A stretch of 35,315 bases of DNA, taken from assembly GCA_902522385.1 (NCBI GenBank), contig CABYVK010000013.1, forward strand, positions 1 through 35,315, read 5' to 3'. The stretch is from an uncultured Pelagibacteraceae bacterium. Lineage in GTDB: Bacteria; Pseudomonadota; Alphaproteobacteria; Pelagibacterales; Pelagibacteraceae. The notes under the pieces were generated by a model, which was given only the letters and a program-made list of their open reading frames with translations, ran no database searches and was not told the origin of the DNA. The translations under genes were made by a program, and so were the position numbers. This document shows positions 8,976-17,188 of the stretch, piece by piece; position 1 is the stretch's first letter; the number at the start of each line of letters is the position of its first letter.

Positions 8976-10010
8976 TTATTTTAACAAACTATCATTAAAC
9001 TGATTGGATACTCTAACAAATGTTGTACATTTGCTTAATTGTTTAAGTGAAGGCGCACCAACATAAGTGCAGCTACTTCTTACACCACCAAGAATATTTA
9101 AAATTGTATCATTAATTTTTCCTCTATATTTTACTCTCACTTTTCTACCTTCACTGCTTCTATATGATGAAAGTCCACCATAATGTTTTTTATTTGCAAC
9201 TTCAGAACTAGAGCCATAAAACTCGATAAACTTAGCGCCGTTAATTTTTACAATTTTACCATTTCCTTCATCATGACCAGCTAACATTCCACCCAACATT
9301 ACAAAATCAGCGCCACCACCAAAACCTTTGGCAACATCGCCAGGGCAGGTGCAACCACCGTCAGCTATTACATGTGCACCAAGCCCGTGCGCTGCATCAG
9401 CACATTCTATAACTGCACTTAACTGTGGGTAACCAACTCCAGTTTGAATTCTTGTTGTACAAACGCTCCCAGGCCCAATTCCAACTTTAACAATATCTGC
9501 CCCACTTAGAACTAATTCTTGTGTCATATCAGCTGTTACTACATTTCCAGCTATAATAGTTTTTGTTGGATACTTGTCTCTTACTGATTTTACAAAATTA
9601 GTGAAATGCTCTGAGTATCCATTAGCAACATCAATACAAATAAATTTAAAAAAACTAAATTCTTTTAATACTCTATCTAAATTTTCAAAATCTTCTTTTT
9701 TTATGCCAACACTTAAAGCAATATTTGAATACATTTTTTTTATATTTTTCTTTTGCTTAATTTTTTTGACATCATGTTGTTTAGTTAAACAAGTAATCAT
9801 GTTATGATCATTTAATTTTTCAGCAATACTCAGCTCACCAACACCGTCCATATTTGCTGCCATAATAGGAATTCCCGACCATTCATTTTTGCTGTATTTA
9901 AATCTATATGTTCTTAAAAGATTTACATCTTTACGACTTTTAAGAGTACTTCTTTTAGGTCTAAATAAAACATCTGAGTAATCTAACTTTAATTCTTCTT
10001 CAATTCTCAT
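8976..10010 (-). CDS. guaC: GMP reductase
   Basis: A 344-residue enzyme of the IMPDH/GMPR barrel family that reduces GMP to IMP with NADPH, feeding guanine nucleotides back to the adenine pool. Absence of a CBS insert and the form [20 protein letters not shown] point to GMP reductase rather than IMP dehydrogenase. The catalytic cysteine is Cys184, and [10 protein letters not shown] is the reductase-type flap sequence. It reads leftward, away from the tRNA, and starts with ATG at 10010. A 20-bp palindrome 25 bases upstream may regulate it. Confidence 0.92.
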   Translation of the reverse strand: MRIEEELKLDYSDVLFRPKRSTLKSRKDVNLLRTYRFKYSKNEWSGIPIMAANMDGVGELSIAEKLNDHNMITCLTKQHDVKKIKQKKNIKKMYSNIALSVGIKKEDFENLDRVLKEFSFFKFICIDVANGYSEHFTNFVKSVRDKYPTKTIIAGNVVTADMTQELVLSGADIVKVGIGPGSVCTTRIQTGVGYPQLSAVIECADAAHGLGAHVIADGGCTCPGDVAKGFGGGADFVMLGGMLAGHDEGNGKIVKINGAKFIEFYGSSSEVANKKHYGGLSSYRSSEGRKVRVKYRGKINDTILNILGGVRSSCTYVGAPSLKQLSKCTTFVRVSNQFNDSLLK

Positions 10011-10034
10011 GAGTTAAAAGTATCTTTGAATAAC

Positions 10035-10054
10035 AATAATTCAATTGAATTATT
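10035..10054. repeat. Perfect 20-bp palindrome upstream of guaC
   Basis: AATAATTCAA followed by its exact inverse complement, with no spacer. It lies 25-44 bases upstream of the guaC start and about 60 before the tRNA. It could be an operator for a dimeric regulator of guaC or a cruciform. By rough reasoning, a perfect 20-bp palindrome in DNA this AT-rich has a modest chance of arising at random in a window this size. Confidence 0.5.
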
Positions 10055-10069
10055 ACATGTGGATAAGTA

Positions 10070-10096
10070 TTGAATGAAAAATAAAAGTAGTATAAA
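10070..10096 (+). promoter_or_regulatory. Candidate promoter of the CAU tRNA
   Basis: TTGAAT (10070-10075) and TATAAA (10091-10096) are 15 bases apart, slightly short of the usual 17. The second hexamer ends 16 bases before the tRNA, leaving a short leader for RNase P removal. Assigned by eye from position. Confidence 0.35.
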
Positions 10097-10112
10097 CCAA
10101 CGATTATTTAAT

Positions 10113-10189
10113 GGCGGGGTAGCTCAGTTGGTTAGAGCGCGGGACTCATAAGCCCGAGGTCAGTGGTTCGATCCCACTTCCCGCTACCA
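10113..10189 (+). tRNA. tRNA-Met (elongator; anticodon CAU, Ile2 not excluded)
   Basis: The 77 bases fold as a full cloverleaf with encoded CCA. The acceptor stem is GGCGGGG with UCCCGCU, the D arm GCUC/GAGC, anticodon loop CUCAUAA, T arm AGUGG-UUCGAUC-CCACU, and discriminator A. Pairs 1-72 and 7-66 are G-U and position 31-39 is A-G, so the anticodon stem has four canonical pairs. A U at position 72 argues against an initiator tRNA only weakly. The lack of the G-C-rich initiator-style anticodon stem, and the A11-U24-free D arm, favour the elongator. A lysidine-modified Ile2 tRNA carries the same CAU anticodon and cannot be excluded by reading alone. Confidence 0.9.
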
Positions 10190-10199
10190 ATTTAGAAGC

Positions 10200-11000
10200 T
10201 TATTTAAAATACTTTTTTAATTTTAAAGCATTTACAATAAAAACAAGATAAGTGAAATTTGATCGTAATTTAAAAAAATTTTTTATTTTATAGAAAATAG
10301 AATTTTTATTTAATGTATTTCGATATTCAACTGGGTTAATAGTTTTTTTCTTGTTATCAACAAAAATATTTTTTTTACATAGTTTTCTATTAATATCAAA
10401 ACTTACAATACTTTCAAAAAACTCTATTTTATATATAAATTTTCTCAAAGAAAAATTAAAAGTTTTTAAATTAGGAAATCTACTATTTATATCTTCTACA
10501 ATTTTTTTGGAATAATTTATAAAAGAATATTTGCTTGGGTTGTACCAGTTATACTTGATAAAGCTTGTGTGCACATCTTCGACAACCATTTTACCACCAT
10601 CCTTAATCATAGGTATGCATTTGTTTGTTGTAATAATTTGTTGGTAATTAGTATGACCACCATCATCAAGCACCACATCAACCTTTCCGACTTTTTTAAA
10701 AAAATTTCTCCAAAATAAACTACTACTTTGATCCCCAATAAAAATTTCAAAACCATATTTTTCAAATTTTTTTGACTGAGGATTAAGATCTATTCCAATA
10801 ATTCTTGCATCTTTTCCAAAATAATTTCTCCACATAAATAATGATCCTCCTGAAAAAATACCTATTTCAACAAAAGTAATTTTCTTATTTCTATATTTTT
10901 TAAATAATTCATCATAAATTCCAAAGTAGTTACTCCATTTAATACAGCTATATTTGCTCTTTTTAAAAGATTTATAAGTCTTGGTATTTTTGTAACTCAT
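10200..11000 (-). CDS. Class I SAM methyltransferase, cephalosporin-hydroxylase/macrocin-methyltransferase-like
   Basis: A 266-residue protein. The SAM-binding motif I is FVEIGIFSGGS (about 43-53), followed by an acidic ribose-contact block IIGIDLNP and the VVLDDGGH motif (about 110-117). That Asp-Asp-Gly-x-His block is typical of metal-dependent O-methyltransferases of the CmcI/TylF kind. It is the last gene of the leftward sugar operon and ends 11 bases from the tRNA. Its probable role is methylation of a sugar in the surface glycan. The C-terminal third is very rich in Lys, Asn and Phe and shows no motif. Specific substrate unknown. Confidence 0.65.
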   Translation of the reverse strand: MSYKNTKTYKSFKKSKYSCIKWSNYFGIYDELFKKYRNKKITFVEIGIFSGGSLFMWRNYFGKDARIIGIDLNPQSKKFEKYGFEIFIGDQSSSLFWRNFFKKVGKVDVVLDDGGHTNYQQIITTNKCIPMIKDGGKMVVEDVHTSFIKYNWYNPSKYSFINYSKKIVEDINSRFPNLKTFNFSLRKFIYKIEFFESIVSFDINRKLCKKNIFVDNKKKTINPVEYRNTLNKNSIFYKIKNFFKLRSNFTYLVFIVNALKLKKYFK

Positions 11001-11089
11001 TTAATTAACTTGTTATCATTTGAGAAAATTTGTTCCTCACTCTTTTTCTCAAGAAATTTATTATAAGTATCTATATTTTCATAAATCAT
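10997..11089 (-). CDS. 30-codon micro-ORF coupled to both neighbours
   Basis: An ATG at 11089 overlaps the rfbA stop as ATGA. After 30 codons the stop overlaps the next gene's start, again as ATGA. The peptide is polar and charged, with no membrane segment and no recognised family. Exact coupling at both ends suggests a translated linker that keeps ribosomes moving from rfbA to the methyltransferase gene, or a remnant of a deleted gene. It could also be a chance frame, since it is very short. Confidence 0.35.
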   Translation of the reverse strand: MIYENIDTYNKFLEKKSEEQIFSNDNKLIK

Positions 11090-11957
11090 TTTTTAATAAG
11101 ATTTTGTAAATAAATGGAATAATTGCAATTTCCATAAAATTTAATAGCTTTTTTAATTTCTTTCTTACTTATCCATTTATTGTTTAACGCAATTTCTTCT
11201 AAACAGGCAATTTTAAATCCTTGTCGATTTTCGATCGATGAGACAAATGCACTGGCTTTGTAAAAATCATCAATAGAACCTGTATCTAGCCATGCACCAC
11301 CTCTACCTAAAAATTCTACGTGTAAATTTTTATTTGAATGATATTTTCTTAAAAGATCAGTTATTTCAAGTTCACCTCTTTTCGAAGGTTTTAGTTTTTT
11401 TGAATAATTAATGACTTTATTATCAAAAAAATAAAGACCTGTAATAGCATAGTCAGAAATAATTTTTTTTGGTTTTTCAACTACCTTAACAATTTTTCCA
11501 GAATTATTTAATTTAGCGACTCCATAATTTTCTGGGTTTTTAACTCTATGTAATAGTATTTTAGAACCTTTTTTTAACTTTGTGCAATTATACAAAATAT
11601 TAGATAAACTTTGCCCATAAAAAAATTATCTCCTAGAATTAATGCAACATTATTTTTTCCAATAAATTTTTCTCCAATAATAAAAGCATCTGGTAAACCT
11701 TTAGGAGATTTTTGTTCAACATAATTGATTTTAATTCCTAAGTTTTTTCCATCAGGAAGAATTTTTTTATATTGATCTAGCTGACCTTTGTTAACAACTA
11801 TCATAATATCTTTTATCTTTGCCAACATTAAAATAGAAAGTGGATAAAAAATTAAGGGTTTATCGTATATGGGAAGCAATTGTTTATTCACTGCCTTTGT
11901 TAGTGGACTCATTCTAGTCCCCAAGCCTCCAGATAAAATTATTCCTTTTTTAATCAT
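11086..11957 (-). pseudogene. rfbA: Glucose-1-phosphate thymidylyltransferase, broken by a one-base frameshift
   Basis: RmlA/RfbA makes dTDP-glucose, the first step of dTDP-sugar synthesis. The first frame (11957 down to 11574) carries GGLGTR, the [10 protein letters not shown] block and ALILGDNFF, then derails. The rest of the enzyme (YGVAKL, VEKPKK, YAITGLYFFDN, RGELEITDLL, GRGGAWLDTGS, ENRQGFKIACLEEIA) continues in another frame to 11086. Restoring one T in the T7 run (plus-strand A7 at 11619-11625) turns NFFMGK into [11 protein letters not shown], the expected family sequence, and rejoins the two parts into about 290 residues. No other damage is visible. A recent mutation, a sequencing error at a homopolymer, or slippage-corrected expression are all possible. 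Confidence 0.88.
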
Positions 11958-12970
11958 TTTTTTAAACCCTGTCTTAAAACAATTTCATTTTTAGAAAATT
12001 TTTTATAATAACTAAGATTATTTAAATACCAATCAAATGTTATATTTATACCTGTGTTAAAATTTGTTTTTGGGAACCAACCTAATTCTTTATAAATTTT
12101 TTTACTATTTAGTGCATATCTATAATCATGACCAGGTCTGTCCTTCACAAATTTTATTCTAGAAGTTGTTTTAAACTTAGATTTTGCAATTTTTAACAAC
12201 TTTTTAGAAATTTCTATATTTGTTAAATTTTTGTTTGACCCTATGTTGTAAAAATTACCTGCCTTTCCTTTTTGAGATATCAAAACTAGTGCATGACAGT
12301 GATCTTCAACAAATAGCCATTCCCTGGAATTTTTGCCTTTGCCATATATTGGCAAATTTTTATTATGAATTAAGTTATAAATTAATTTTGGTATTAATTT
12401 CTCAGGGTGTTGTTTAGGACCATAATTATTAGAGCAATTACTAATTATGATTGGAAGATTAAAAGTTCTAAAATAAGAATAAACTAAATGATCTGAGCTT
12501 GCTTTGCTAGCAGCATAGGGAGAAGAAGGTTTATAAGGACTTGTTTCTTTACTCCTAGATTTCAAAACATCACCATAGACTTCATCAGTAGATACATGAA
12601 TTAATTTACTTTTTTTTGATCTTTCGTTAAATTTTCTAAATGCTTCTAATAAGTTAAAAGTACCAACTATATTACTTTTAATAAATATGTCTGGACTATC
12701 AATTGAGCGATCAACATGTGTTTCTGCAGCTAAATTAAAAATTATATTAGGTTTAAAACTCAATATTTTTTTAGAAATCTTTCTTGAATTTATCAAGTCA
12801 CAATTAAAAAATTCATAATTATTATTTTTTTCATAATCTTTAGTATTATAAAAATTTGAAGCATAAGATTTTTTATCAATATTTAGAACTTTATATTTTT
12901 TTTTGAGAAGACTTCCAATTAAGTTTGAACCTATAAATCCCAATCCACCTGTAACTATAACTTTTTTCAT
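11954..12970 (-). CDS. rfbB: dTDP-glucose 4,6-dehydratase
   Basis: A 338-residue extended short-chain dehydrogenase that converts dTDP-glucose to dTDP-4-keto-6-deoxyglucose. The NAD motif GGLGFIGSN is at 8-16. The dehydratase triad STDEVYG gives Thr128, Asp129 and Glu130, and the catalytic pair is Tyr152/Lys156 (YAASK). [20 protein letters not shown] is the typical RmlB block. Its stop overlaps the rfbA start by four bases (ATGA). With rfbA upstream in the pathway and an aminotransferase next to it, the likely product is a dTDP-4-amino-4,6-dideoxy sugar. Confidence 0.93.
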   Translation of the reverse strand: MKKVIVTGGLGFIGSNLIGSLLKKKYKVLNIDKKSYASNFYNTKDYEKNNNYEFFNCDLINSRKISKKILSFKPNIIFNLAAETHVDRSIDSPDIFIKSNIVGTFNLLEAFRKFNERSKKSKLIHVSTDEVYGDVLKSRSKETSPYKPSSPYAASKASSDHLVYSYFRTFNLPIIISNCSNNYGPKQHPEKLIPKLIYNLIHNKNLPIYGKGKNSREWLFVEDHCHALVLISQKGKAGNFYNIGSNKNLTNIEISKKLLKIAKSKFKTTSRIKFVKDRPGHDYRYALNSKKIYKELGWFPKTNFNTGINITFDWYLNNLSYYKKFSKNEIVLRQGLKK

Positions 12971-12989
12971 TACCTATTATATAACTTTA

Positions 12990-14153
12990 TTAATCAATAT
13001 TTTTTAAAATTCTATTAATTTCTAAAGAAACTCTTTTTGCATCAATTATAGACATTTTTGTATGCATAGGTAACACTAGGTATTTATTTTGAATAAAATC
13101 CATATTTTTAAATGATTTATTTTTTACAAATTTTTTAAAAATTGAATATCTATCGTTTCTAAAATGTACTTGATTTGTTTCTATATTTTTTTCTCTAAGT
13201 TTTTTTTGCAATATATCTTTATAAGGTGAAACAATTGTGAATAACCACATCACTTCATCTGCTTTTTTATCCAATGTTTGAATACATTGAATTTTATTAT
13301 TTTGAACGATATTTTTTAAATAAGTTTTATAAATTGAGTTTCTATGTTTTTTTATTTTTTTATATTCTTTCATTGAATCTAACAAAAGACATGCCCCAAG
13401 ATCTGTAAGTTGATATTTATAACCAACTTCTCTAATATCATTCTCCCACGTACCGCCTTGTTTTTTTGGTCTATCAATTCCAAACCACCTTATACGTTTA
13501 CCTTTTTTTTCAAGAAATTTATTTCTTACAATAAGAGCTCCTCCATCACCTGAAGTAATATGTTTAATTGCTTGAAAGCTATAAATTGTAAAATCAGCAT
13601 ATTTAGTAATACTTTTATTTTTATACTGAGCTCCAAGCGATTGAGCGGCATCTTGAATTAAAATAATTTTATTTTTTTTCGCAATTTGATTTAATTTATC
13701 TAAATTATTTAATATGCCACCATAATTTACAAAAACTATAGCTTTTGTTTTTTTTGTTATTAAACGCTCAACACTTTCGATAGAAATATTTAGCGTTTTA
13801 GGGTCAATATCTGCAAATTTTATTTTAGCACCAATATACAGAAGCGGAATATTTGTTGCTGTACAAGTAAATACTGGGCAAATGATTTCGTCGTTTTTTT
13901 TAATATTTCCAAGAATATAAGCTAAGTGTAAAGCATCGGTTCCAGAACCAACTGCGATTACTGGCATTCCATCACAAAATTGATTAGAAAATTTTTTTTC
14001 AAACAAGTCCACCAAAGGTCCTTGACCAATCCATCTAGTAGAAAGAACTTTAGAAACTGATTTCTTAGCATTTTTAGGAATATGAGGATAAAAAATTGGT
14101 ATTGATTTACCTTTAGCCTCTAAAATAGGATAGTCTCTAAATTTATTTTTCAT
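12990..14153 (-). CDS. DegT/DnrJ/EryC1/StrS sugar aminotransferase
   Basis: A 387-residue PLP enzyme of the nucleotide-sugar aminotransferase family. The ring-contact Asp is Asp168 in LIQDAAQSLGA and the Schiff-base lysine is Lys197 in SFQAIKHITSGDGG. The GSGTDALHLA phosphate-binding block lies near 69-78. Following RfbA and RfbB, it most plausibly aminates C4 of dTDP-4-keto-6-deoxyglucose, giving viosamine or its C4 epimer; C3 amination would normally need an isomerase, which is absent. It is the first gene of the leftward operon, 19 bases before rfbB, and is divergent from the next gene by 49 bases. Confidence 0.87.
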   Translation of the reverse strand: MKNKFRDYPILEAKGKSIPIFYPHIPKNAKKSVSKVLSTRWIGQGPLVDLFEKKFSNQFCDGMPVIAVGSGTDALHLAYILGNIKKNDEIICPVFTCTATNIPLLYIGAKIKFADIDPKTLNISIESVERLITKKTKAIVFVNYGGILNNLDKLNQIAKKNKIILIQDAAQSLGAQYKNKSITKYADFTIYSFQAIKHITSGDGGALIVRNKFLEKKGKRIRWFGIDRPKKQGGTWENDIREVGYKYQLTDLGACLLLDSMKEYKKIKKHRNSIYKTYLKNIVQNNKIQCIQTLDKKADEVMWLFTIVSPYKDILQKKLREKNIETNQVHFRNDRYSIFKKFVKNKSFKNMDFIQNKYLVLPMHTKMSIIDAKRVSLEINRILKNID

Positions 14154-14202
14154 TTAATTAAAGTTTATTAAATTAATTTTAATTTATATAATAAAAAATG
14201 GT

Positions 14203-14880
14203 ATGGTAAACGACTTATCGAATTATTGGAAAATTTACAATCAAGAAAAAAAAAAACTGTTACAAAAAGTCATTGATTTTAATAATAAAAATAAATTTAA
14301 TTTTTTAGAAAAGGAAAATTATAATCATATTCGAGACATATTGTCCTTAACGCTTATAAATATAAAACCCAATAGAAATAAAGTAAAAATACTTGATTAT
14401 GGAAGCAATCTTTTAACAATATCGAATCTTAATAATAAAATAAATACTTCAAATTTTAACTTTATTATTTACGACCCTTTTTCAGAAGATTTTAATTATA
14501 ATTTTAAGTTTAAAAATATTAATTATAAAATAATAAGTGATCATAAAAAAATTTGTAAAGATCAATTTACTCTTATAAATTTTGGTTCTTCAATTCAATA
14601 TCAACATAATTTTTTTATGAACCTTGAAAAACTAAATTTAAAAAAAACAAACTTTATAGTTTTCACTTCAACACCAATTTCGCTAGGAAAGACATATCTT
14701 TCAAAACAATCTAATCATAATTATTTAACTCAAAAAATTTATTCTTTTGATTATTTAGTCAATAAATTAAAATCTAAAAATTTTAAATTAATCTTCAAGT
14801 CTAGAAATAATGACAAATATATTGCATGTAAAAAAAAAAAATATAAAACTTTTTCTTTAAATTTAGTGTTTAAAAAATGA
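14203..14880 (+). CDS. Putative methyltransferase, LIC12133-like, in glycan cluster
   Basis: A 225-residue, extremely Lys/Asn-rich protein. It has a degenerate motif I (VKILDYGSN, about 62-70), followed by INFGSSIQYQ and FIVFTSTP, then a Tyr-Phe-rich segment before a LKSKNFKLI block. This order resembles the LIC12133-type putative methyltransferases found beside glycosyltransferases. The glycine-rich SAM loop is poorly kept, so activity is uncertain. It overlaps the glycosyltransferase start by four bases (ATGA). Poly-A tracts of 11 and 12 lie at codons 15-18 and 210-213. Assignment is from pattern recall only. Confidence 0.5.
   Translation: MVNDLSNYWKIYNQEKKKLLQKVIDFNNKNKFNFLEKENYNHIRDILSLTLINIKPNRNKVKILDYGSNLLTISNLNNKINTSNFNFIIYDPFSEDFNYNFKFKNINYKIISDHKKICKDQFTLINFGSSIQYQHNFFMNLEKLNLKKTNFIVFTSTPISLGKTYLSKQSNHNYLTQKIYSFDYLVNKLKSKNFKLIFKSRNNDKYIACKKKKYKTFSLNLVFKK
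14246..14256 (+). repeat. A11 homopolymer in the first 20 codons of the LIC12133-like gene
   Basis: Eleven consecutive A residues encode the Lys run after Gln-Glu at codons 15-18. A one-base slip would truncate the protein early. Outside this gene pair the longest A or T tracts I noticed in the window are nine. Confidence 0.85.
14830..14841 (+). repeat. A12 homopolymer near the 3' end of the LIC12133-like gene
   Basis: Twelve consecutive A residues encode four Lys at codons 210-213 of 225. This is the longest single-base run I found in the window. Slippage here would change only the last dozen residues and the coupling to the glycosyltransferase start 36 bases downstream. Confidence 0.85.
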
Positions 14881-15722
14881 ATAAAGAAATAACAATTGTT
14901 TTTGTTAGCTATTATTCAAAAAAAAAAATTTTAAAATATTTAAATCAATTTAATGGTAAGTTCAGAGTTATCATTGTAGAAAATTCTAACGACTTATCTC
15001 TTAATAAAAATTTAAAAGAATTTAAAAATGTTTCAATTCATTATAATAAAAAAAATATAGGCTTTGGTGCAAGCTCAAACAAAGGCTTAAAAAAAATAAA
15101 AACTAAATATGGATTACATTTAGACTTAGATACTAAATTTTCAAACGACTCAATTCTTAAACTAATTAATCAAGCAAAAAATTTAGATGACTTTATAATA
15201 TTGGGCCCAAAAATTAAAAATTACAATTATAAAACTAGGGATTATAGAGAAAAAAATATTTTTAAAAATTTAAACTCTATGAACTTCATTGATGGCTGCT
15301 GCATGTTATTCAATATGAATAAATTAAAAAAATATGGATATTTTGATGAAAATTTTTTTCTATATTTTGAAGAATATGATTTATTTAAAAGATATTTAAA
15401 AAAAGAAGAAAAAATAATTATGGCTGATAATATATTTATTTATCATAAAGGCAGATCGTCTTCTGACGCAAAACGCAACAACGAAATAGAAATAAATCGT
15501 AATTGGCACTATATGTGGTCAAAATTTTATTTTTATAAAAAACATAACAATTTTTTCTATGCATTTATAAAAATTCTTAGAAGTTTATTTTCTTCTGCAA
15601 TCAAAACAGCTTTTTATTCTTTTTTGGGAAATAAAATTAAAAAAGAAATTTATTACGCAAGACTAAATGGTCTTGTAAATTCTATTTTAAATAGAAAATC
15701 TTGGTACAGACCAAAAATTTGA
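14877..15722 (+). CDS. Family 2 glycosyltransferase, rhamnosyltransferase-like
   Basis: A 281-residue GT-A enzyme. It opens with ITIVFVSYYS, then IIVENS and NIGFGASSNKG (about 60-70), a donor/metal block HLDLDTKF, the acceptor block FIDGCCMLFN, and FFLYFEEYDLFKR with the base-candidate Glu pair. This is the pattern of WbbL/RfbN-type rhamnosyl and deoxy-sugar transferases acting on a lipid-linked glycan at the inner membrane. The start overlaps the upstream stop (ATGA). An A11 tract sits at codons 14-18. It may transfer the dTDP-amino-deoxy sugar made by the divergent operon; that pairing is inferred. Confidence 0.85.
   Translation: MNKEITIVFVSYYSKKKILKYLNQFNGKFRVIIVENSNDLSLNKNLKEFKNVSIHYNKKNIGFGASSNKGLKKIKTKYGLHLDLDTKFSNDSILKLINQAKNLDDFIILGPKIKNYNYKTRDYREKNIFKNLNSMNFIDGCCMLFNMNKLKKYGYFDENFFLYFEEYDLFKRYLKKEEKIIMADNIFIYHKGRSSSDAKRNNEIEINRNWHYMWSKFYFYKKHNNFFYAFIKILRSLFSSAIKTAFYSFLGNKIKKEIYYARLNGLVNSILNRKSWYRPKI
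14918..14928 (+). repeat. A11 homopolymer at codons 14-18 of the glycosyltransferase gene
   Basis: Eleven A residues span Ser-Lys-Lys-Lys-Ile, ahead of every catalytic motif. Gain or loss of one base would switch the enzyme off. This is the position expected of a phase-variable contingency locus, although AT-rich genomes also gather such runs passively. Confidence 0.85.
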
Positions 15723-15746
15723 ACAAACTTATTTTATTTGCAAATT

Positions 15747-16274
15747 CTAGTGACCAGGAAATTCAATAAGATTTTCAACCTTATAACCTTTTTTTTCTAA
15801 ATTATTAGAACCAGATAAATCGAATAGATTTATTACAAAAATAAAAGCTGCAACTTTACCTTTGGATAGTTCTACCAGTTTTGCTGCTGCCTCAGCTGTA
15901 CCACCTGTTGCGATAAGATCATCAATAATCAACACATTATCTTTTTCATAAATGGAGTCTTTGTGAACTTCTATTGTTGCGGTTCCATATTCAAGCTCAA
16001 AATCTACTGAGTGAACATCTGCTGGTAACTTATTTTTTTTTCTTAACATTATAAATGGTTTTTTAAGCACAAATGAAACTGCAGAGGCAAATACAAAACC
16101 TCTGGATTCTATAGCTGCAATTTTTGTAAAATCATATTTTTTTGACCTCTCAATGATTTGATTAATCGTTTCCTCAAATGCATTTTCATCTTTAATTAGC
16201 GTTGTTATATCTCTAAATAAAATACCTTTTTTTGGATAATCAGGTATTGATCTAATATAATCTTTTAAGTTCAT
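15747..16274 (-). CDS. apt: Adenine phosphoribosyltransferase
   Basis: A 175-residue enzyme that converts adenine plus PRPP to AMP. It shows the Apt opening (IRSIPDYPKKGILFRDIT), AIESRGFVFA (54-63), the base-contact RKKNKLP segment and the PRPP loop VLIIDDLIATGGT (114-126). Length is normal. It is divergent from mtnP with only 41 bp between starts. MTA phosphorylase releases adenine, so the shared promoter region places adenine production and adenine capture together. Confidence 0.95.
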   Translation of the reverse strand: MNLKDYIRSIPDYPKKGILFRDITTLIKDENAFEETINQIIERSKKYDFTKIAAIESRGFVFASAVSFVLKKPFIMLRKKNKLPADVHSVDFELEYGTATIEVHKDSIYEKDNVLIIDDLIATGGTAEAAAKLVELSKGKVAAFIFVINLFDLSGSNNLEKKGYKVENLIEFPGH

Positions 16275-16315
16275 AATAGTTAAATATAAAAGTATAAATA
16301 AATATATTTTTATTT

Positions 16316-17188
16316 ATGACAACAAATAAATTAGCAATTATTGGCGGTAGCGGTCTCTATGATGTCGAGGAATTCAAAGATAGAGAATTACTTGATTTAA
16401 AAACTCCTTGGGGAAAACCCTCTGATCAGATTTTAAAAACCAAGTATAATGCTAGGGAGGTTTATTTTTTACCTAGACATGGAAGGGGACATTTTGTTTC
16501 TCCTTCAAATATAAATTTTAGAGCAAATATAGATGCACTTAAGCAATTAGGTGTTACGGATATTGTTTCAGTATCAGCAGTTGGTTCGCTTAAAGAAAGT
16601 TTGCCACCTGGAAAATTTGTAATTATAGATCAATTTATCGATAGAACTTTCGCAAGAAATAAAACTTTTTTTGATGATGAGATTGTTGCCCATGTTTCTA
16701 TGGCACATCCAACTTCTAATGGATTGATGAATGCATGCGAACATGCAATTAAAAGATCAAATATAGATTATCAAAGAAATGGAACTTATGTAGTTATGGA
16801 AGGGCCACAATTTTCTACTTTAGCAGAGTCTAATTTATACAGATCTTGGAAAGCGGATGTAATTGGAATGACTAATATGCCAGAAGCAAAACTCGCAAGA
16901 GAAGCTGAAATTAGATATGCATCAGTTTCTATGGTTACTGACTTTGATTGCTGGCATCCAGATCATGAAAATGTTGACGTTCAACAAGTAATTAAAGTAT
17001 TATTAGGTAACGCGGAAAAAGCTAAAGTTATGATTAAAAATTTAATTGATAATTTTGAACATCATATTGATCCAAATGATCCAACAAACAACTGTTTGGA
17101 TGTTGCAATAATTACTGCTCCAGAAAAAAGAACACAAAAAACAAAAGATAAATTAAAAACAATTGCGGGAAGGGTGCTTAACAAATGA
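16316..17188 (+). CDS. mtnP: 5'-methylthioadenosine phosphorylase
   Basis: A 290-residue member of the trimeric PNP/MTAP family that splits MTA with phosphate into adenine and 5-methylthioribose-1-phosphate. Visible markers are AIIGGSGLYD (8-16), the FLPRHGRGH phosphate-contact block, MEGPQFST (161-168), MTNMPEAKLAREAEI, and SMVTDFDCW with Asp209/Asp211, the adenine-type pocket of MTAP rather than the Asn of guanine-specific PNP. It heads a rightward run of five closely packed genes. Its stop overlaps the hydrolase start by four bases. 5'-Deoxyadenosine is a plausible second substrate. Confidence 0.93.
   Translation: MTTNKLAIIGGSGLYDVEEFKDRELLDLKTPWGKPSDQILKTKYNAREVYFLPRHGRGHFVSPSNINFRANIDALKQLGVTDIVSVSAVGSLKESLPPGKFVIIDQFIDRTFARNKTFFDDEIVAHVSMAHPTSNGLMNACEHAIKRSNIDYQRNGTYVVMEGPQFSTLAESNLYRSWKADVIGMTNMPEAKLAREAEIRYASVSMVTDFDCWHPDHENVDVQQVIKVLLGNAEKAKVMIKNLIDNFEHHIDPNDPTNNCLDVAIITAPEKRTQKTKDKLKTIAGRVLNK

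Noticed and set aside
11574..11957. Two separate genes at rfbA
   Set aside because: The two frames carry consecutive, non-overlapping parts of one enzyme, and the second has only a TTG start inside conserved sequence; a single-base correction joins them.
15723..15746. Possible attachment-site copy of the tRNA 3' end at the far side of the glycan block
   Set aside because: No match to the tRNA end sequence was seen there, and no integrase gene lies in the block.
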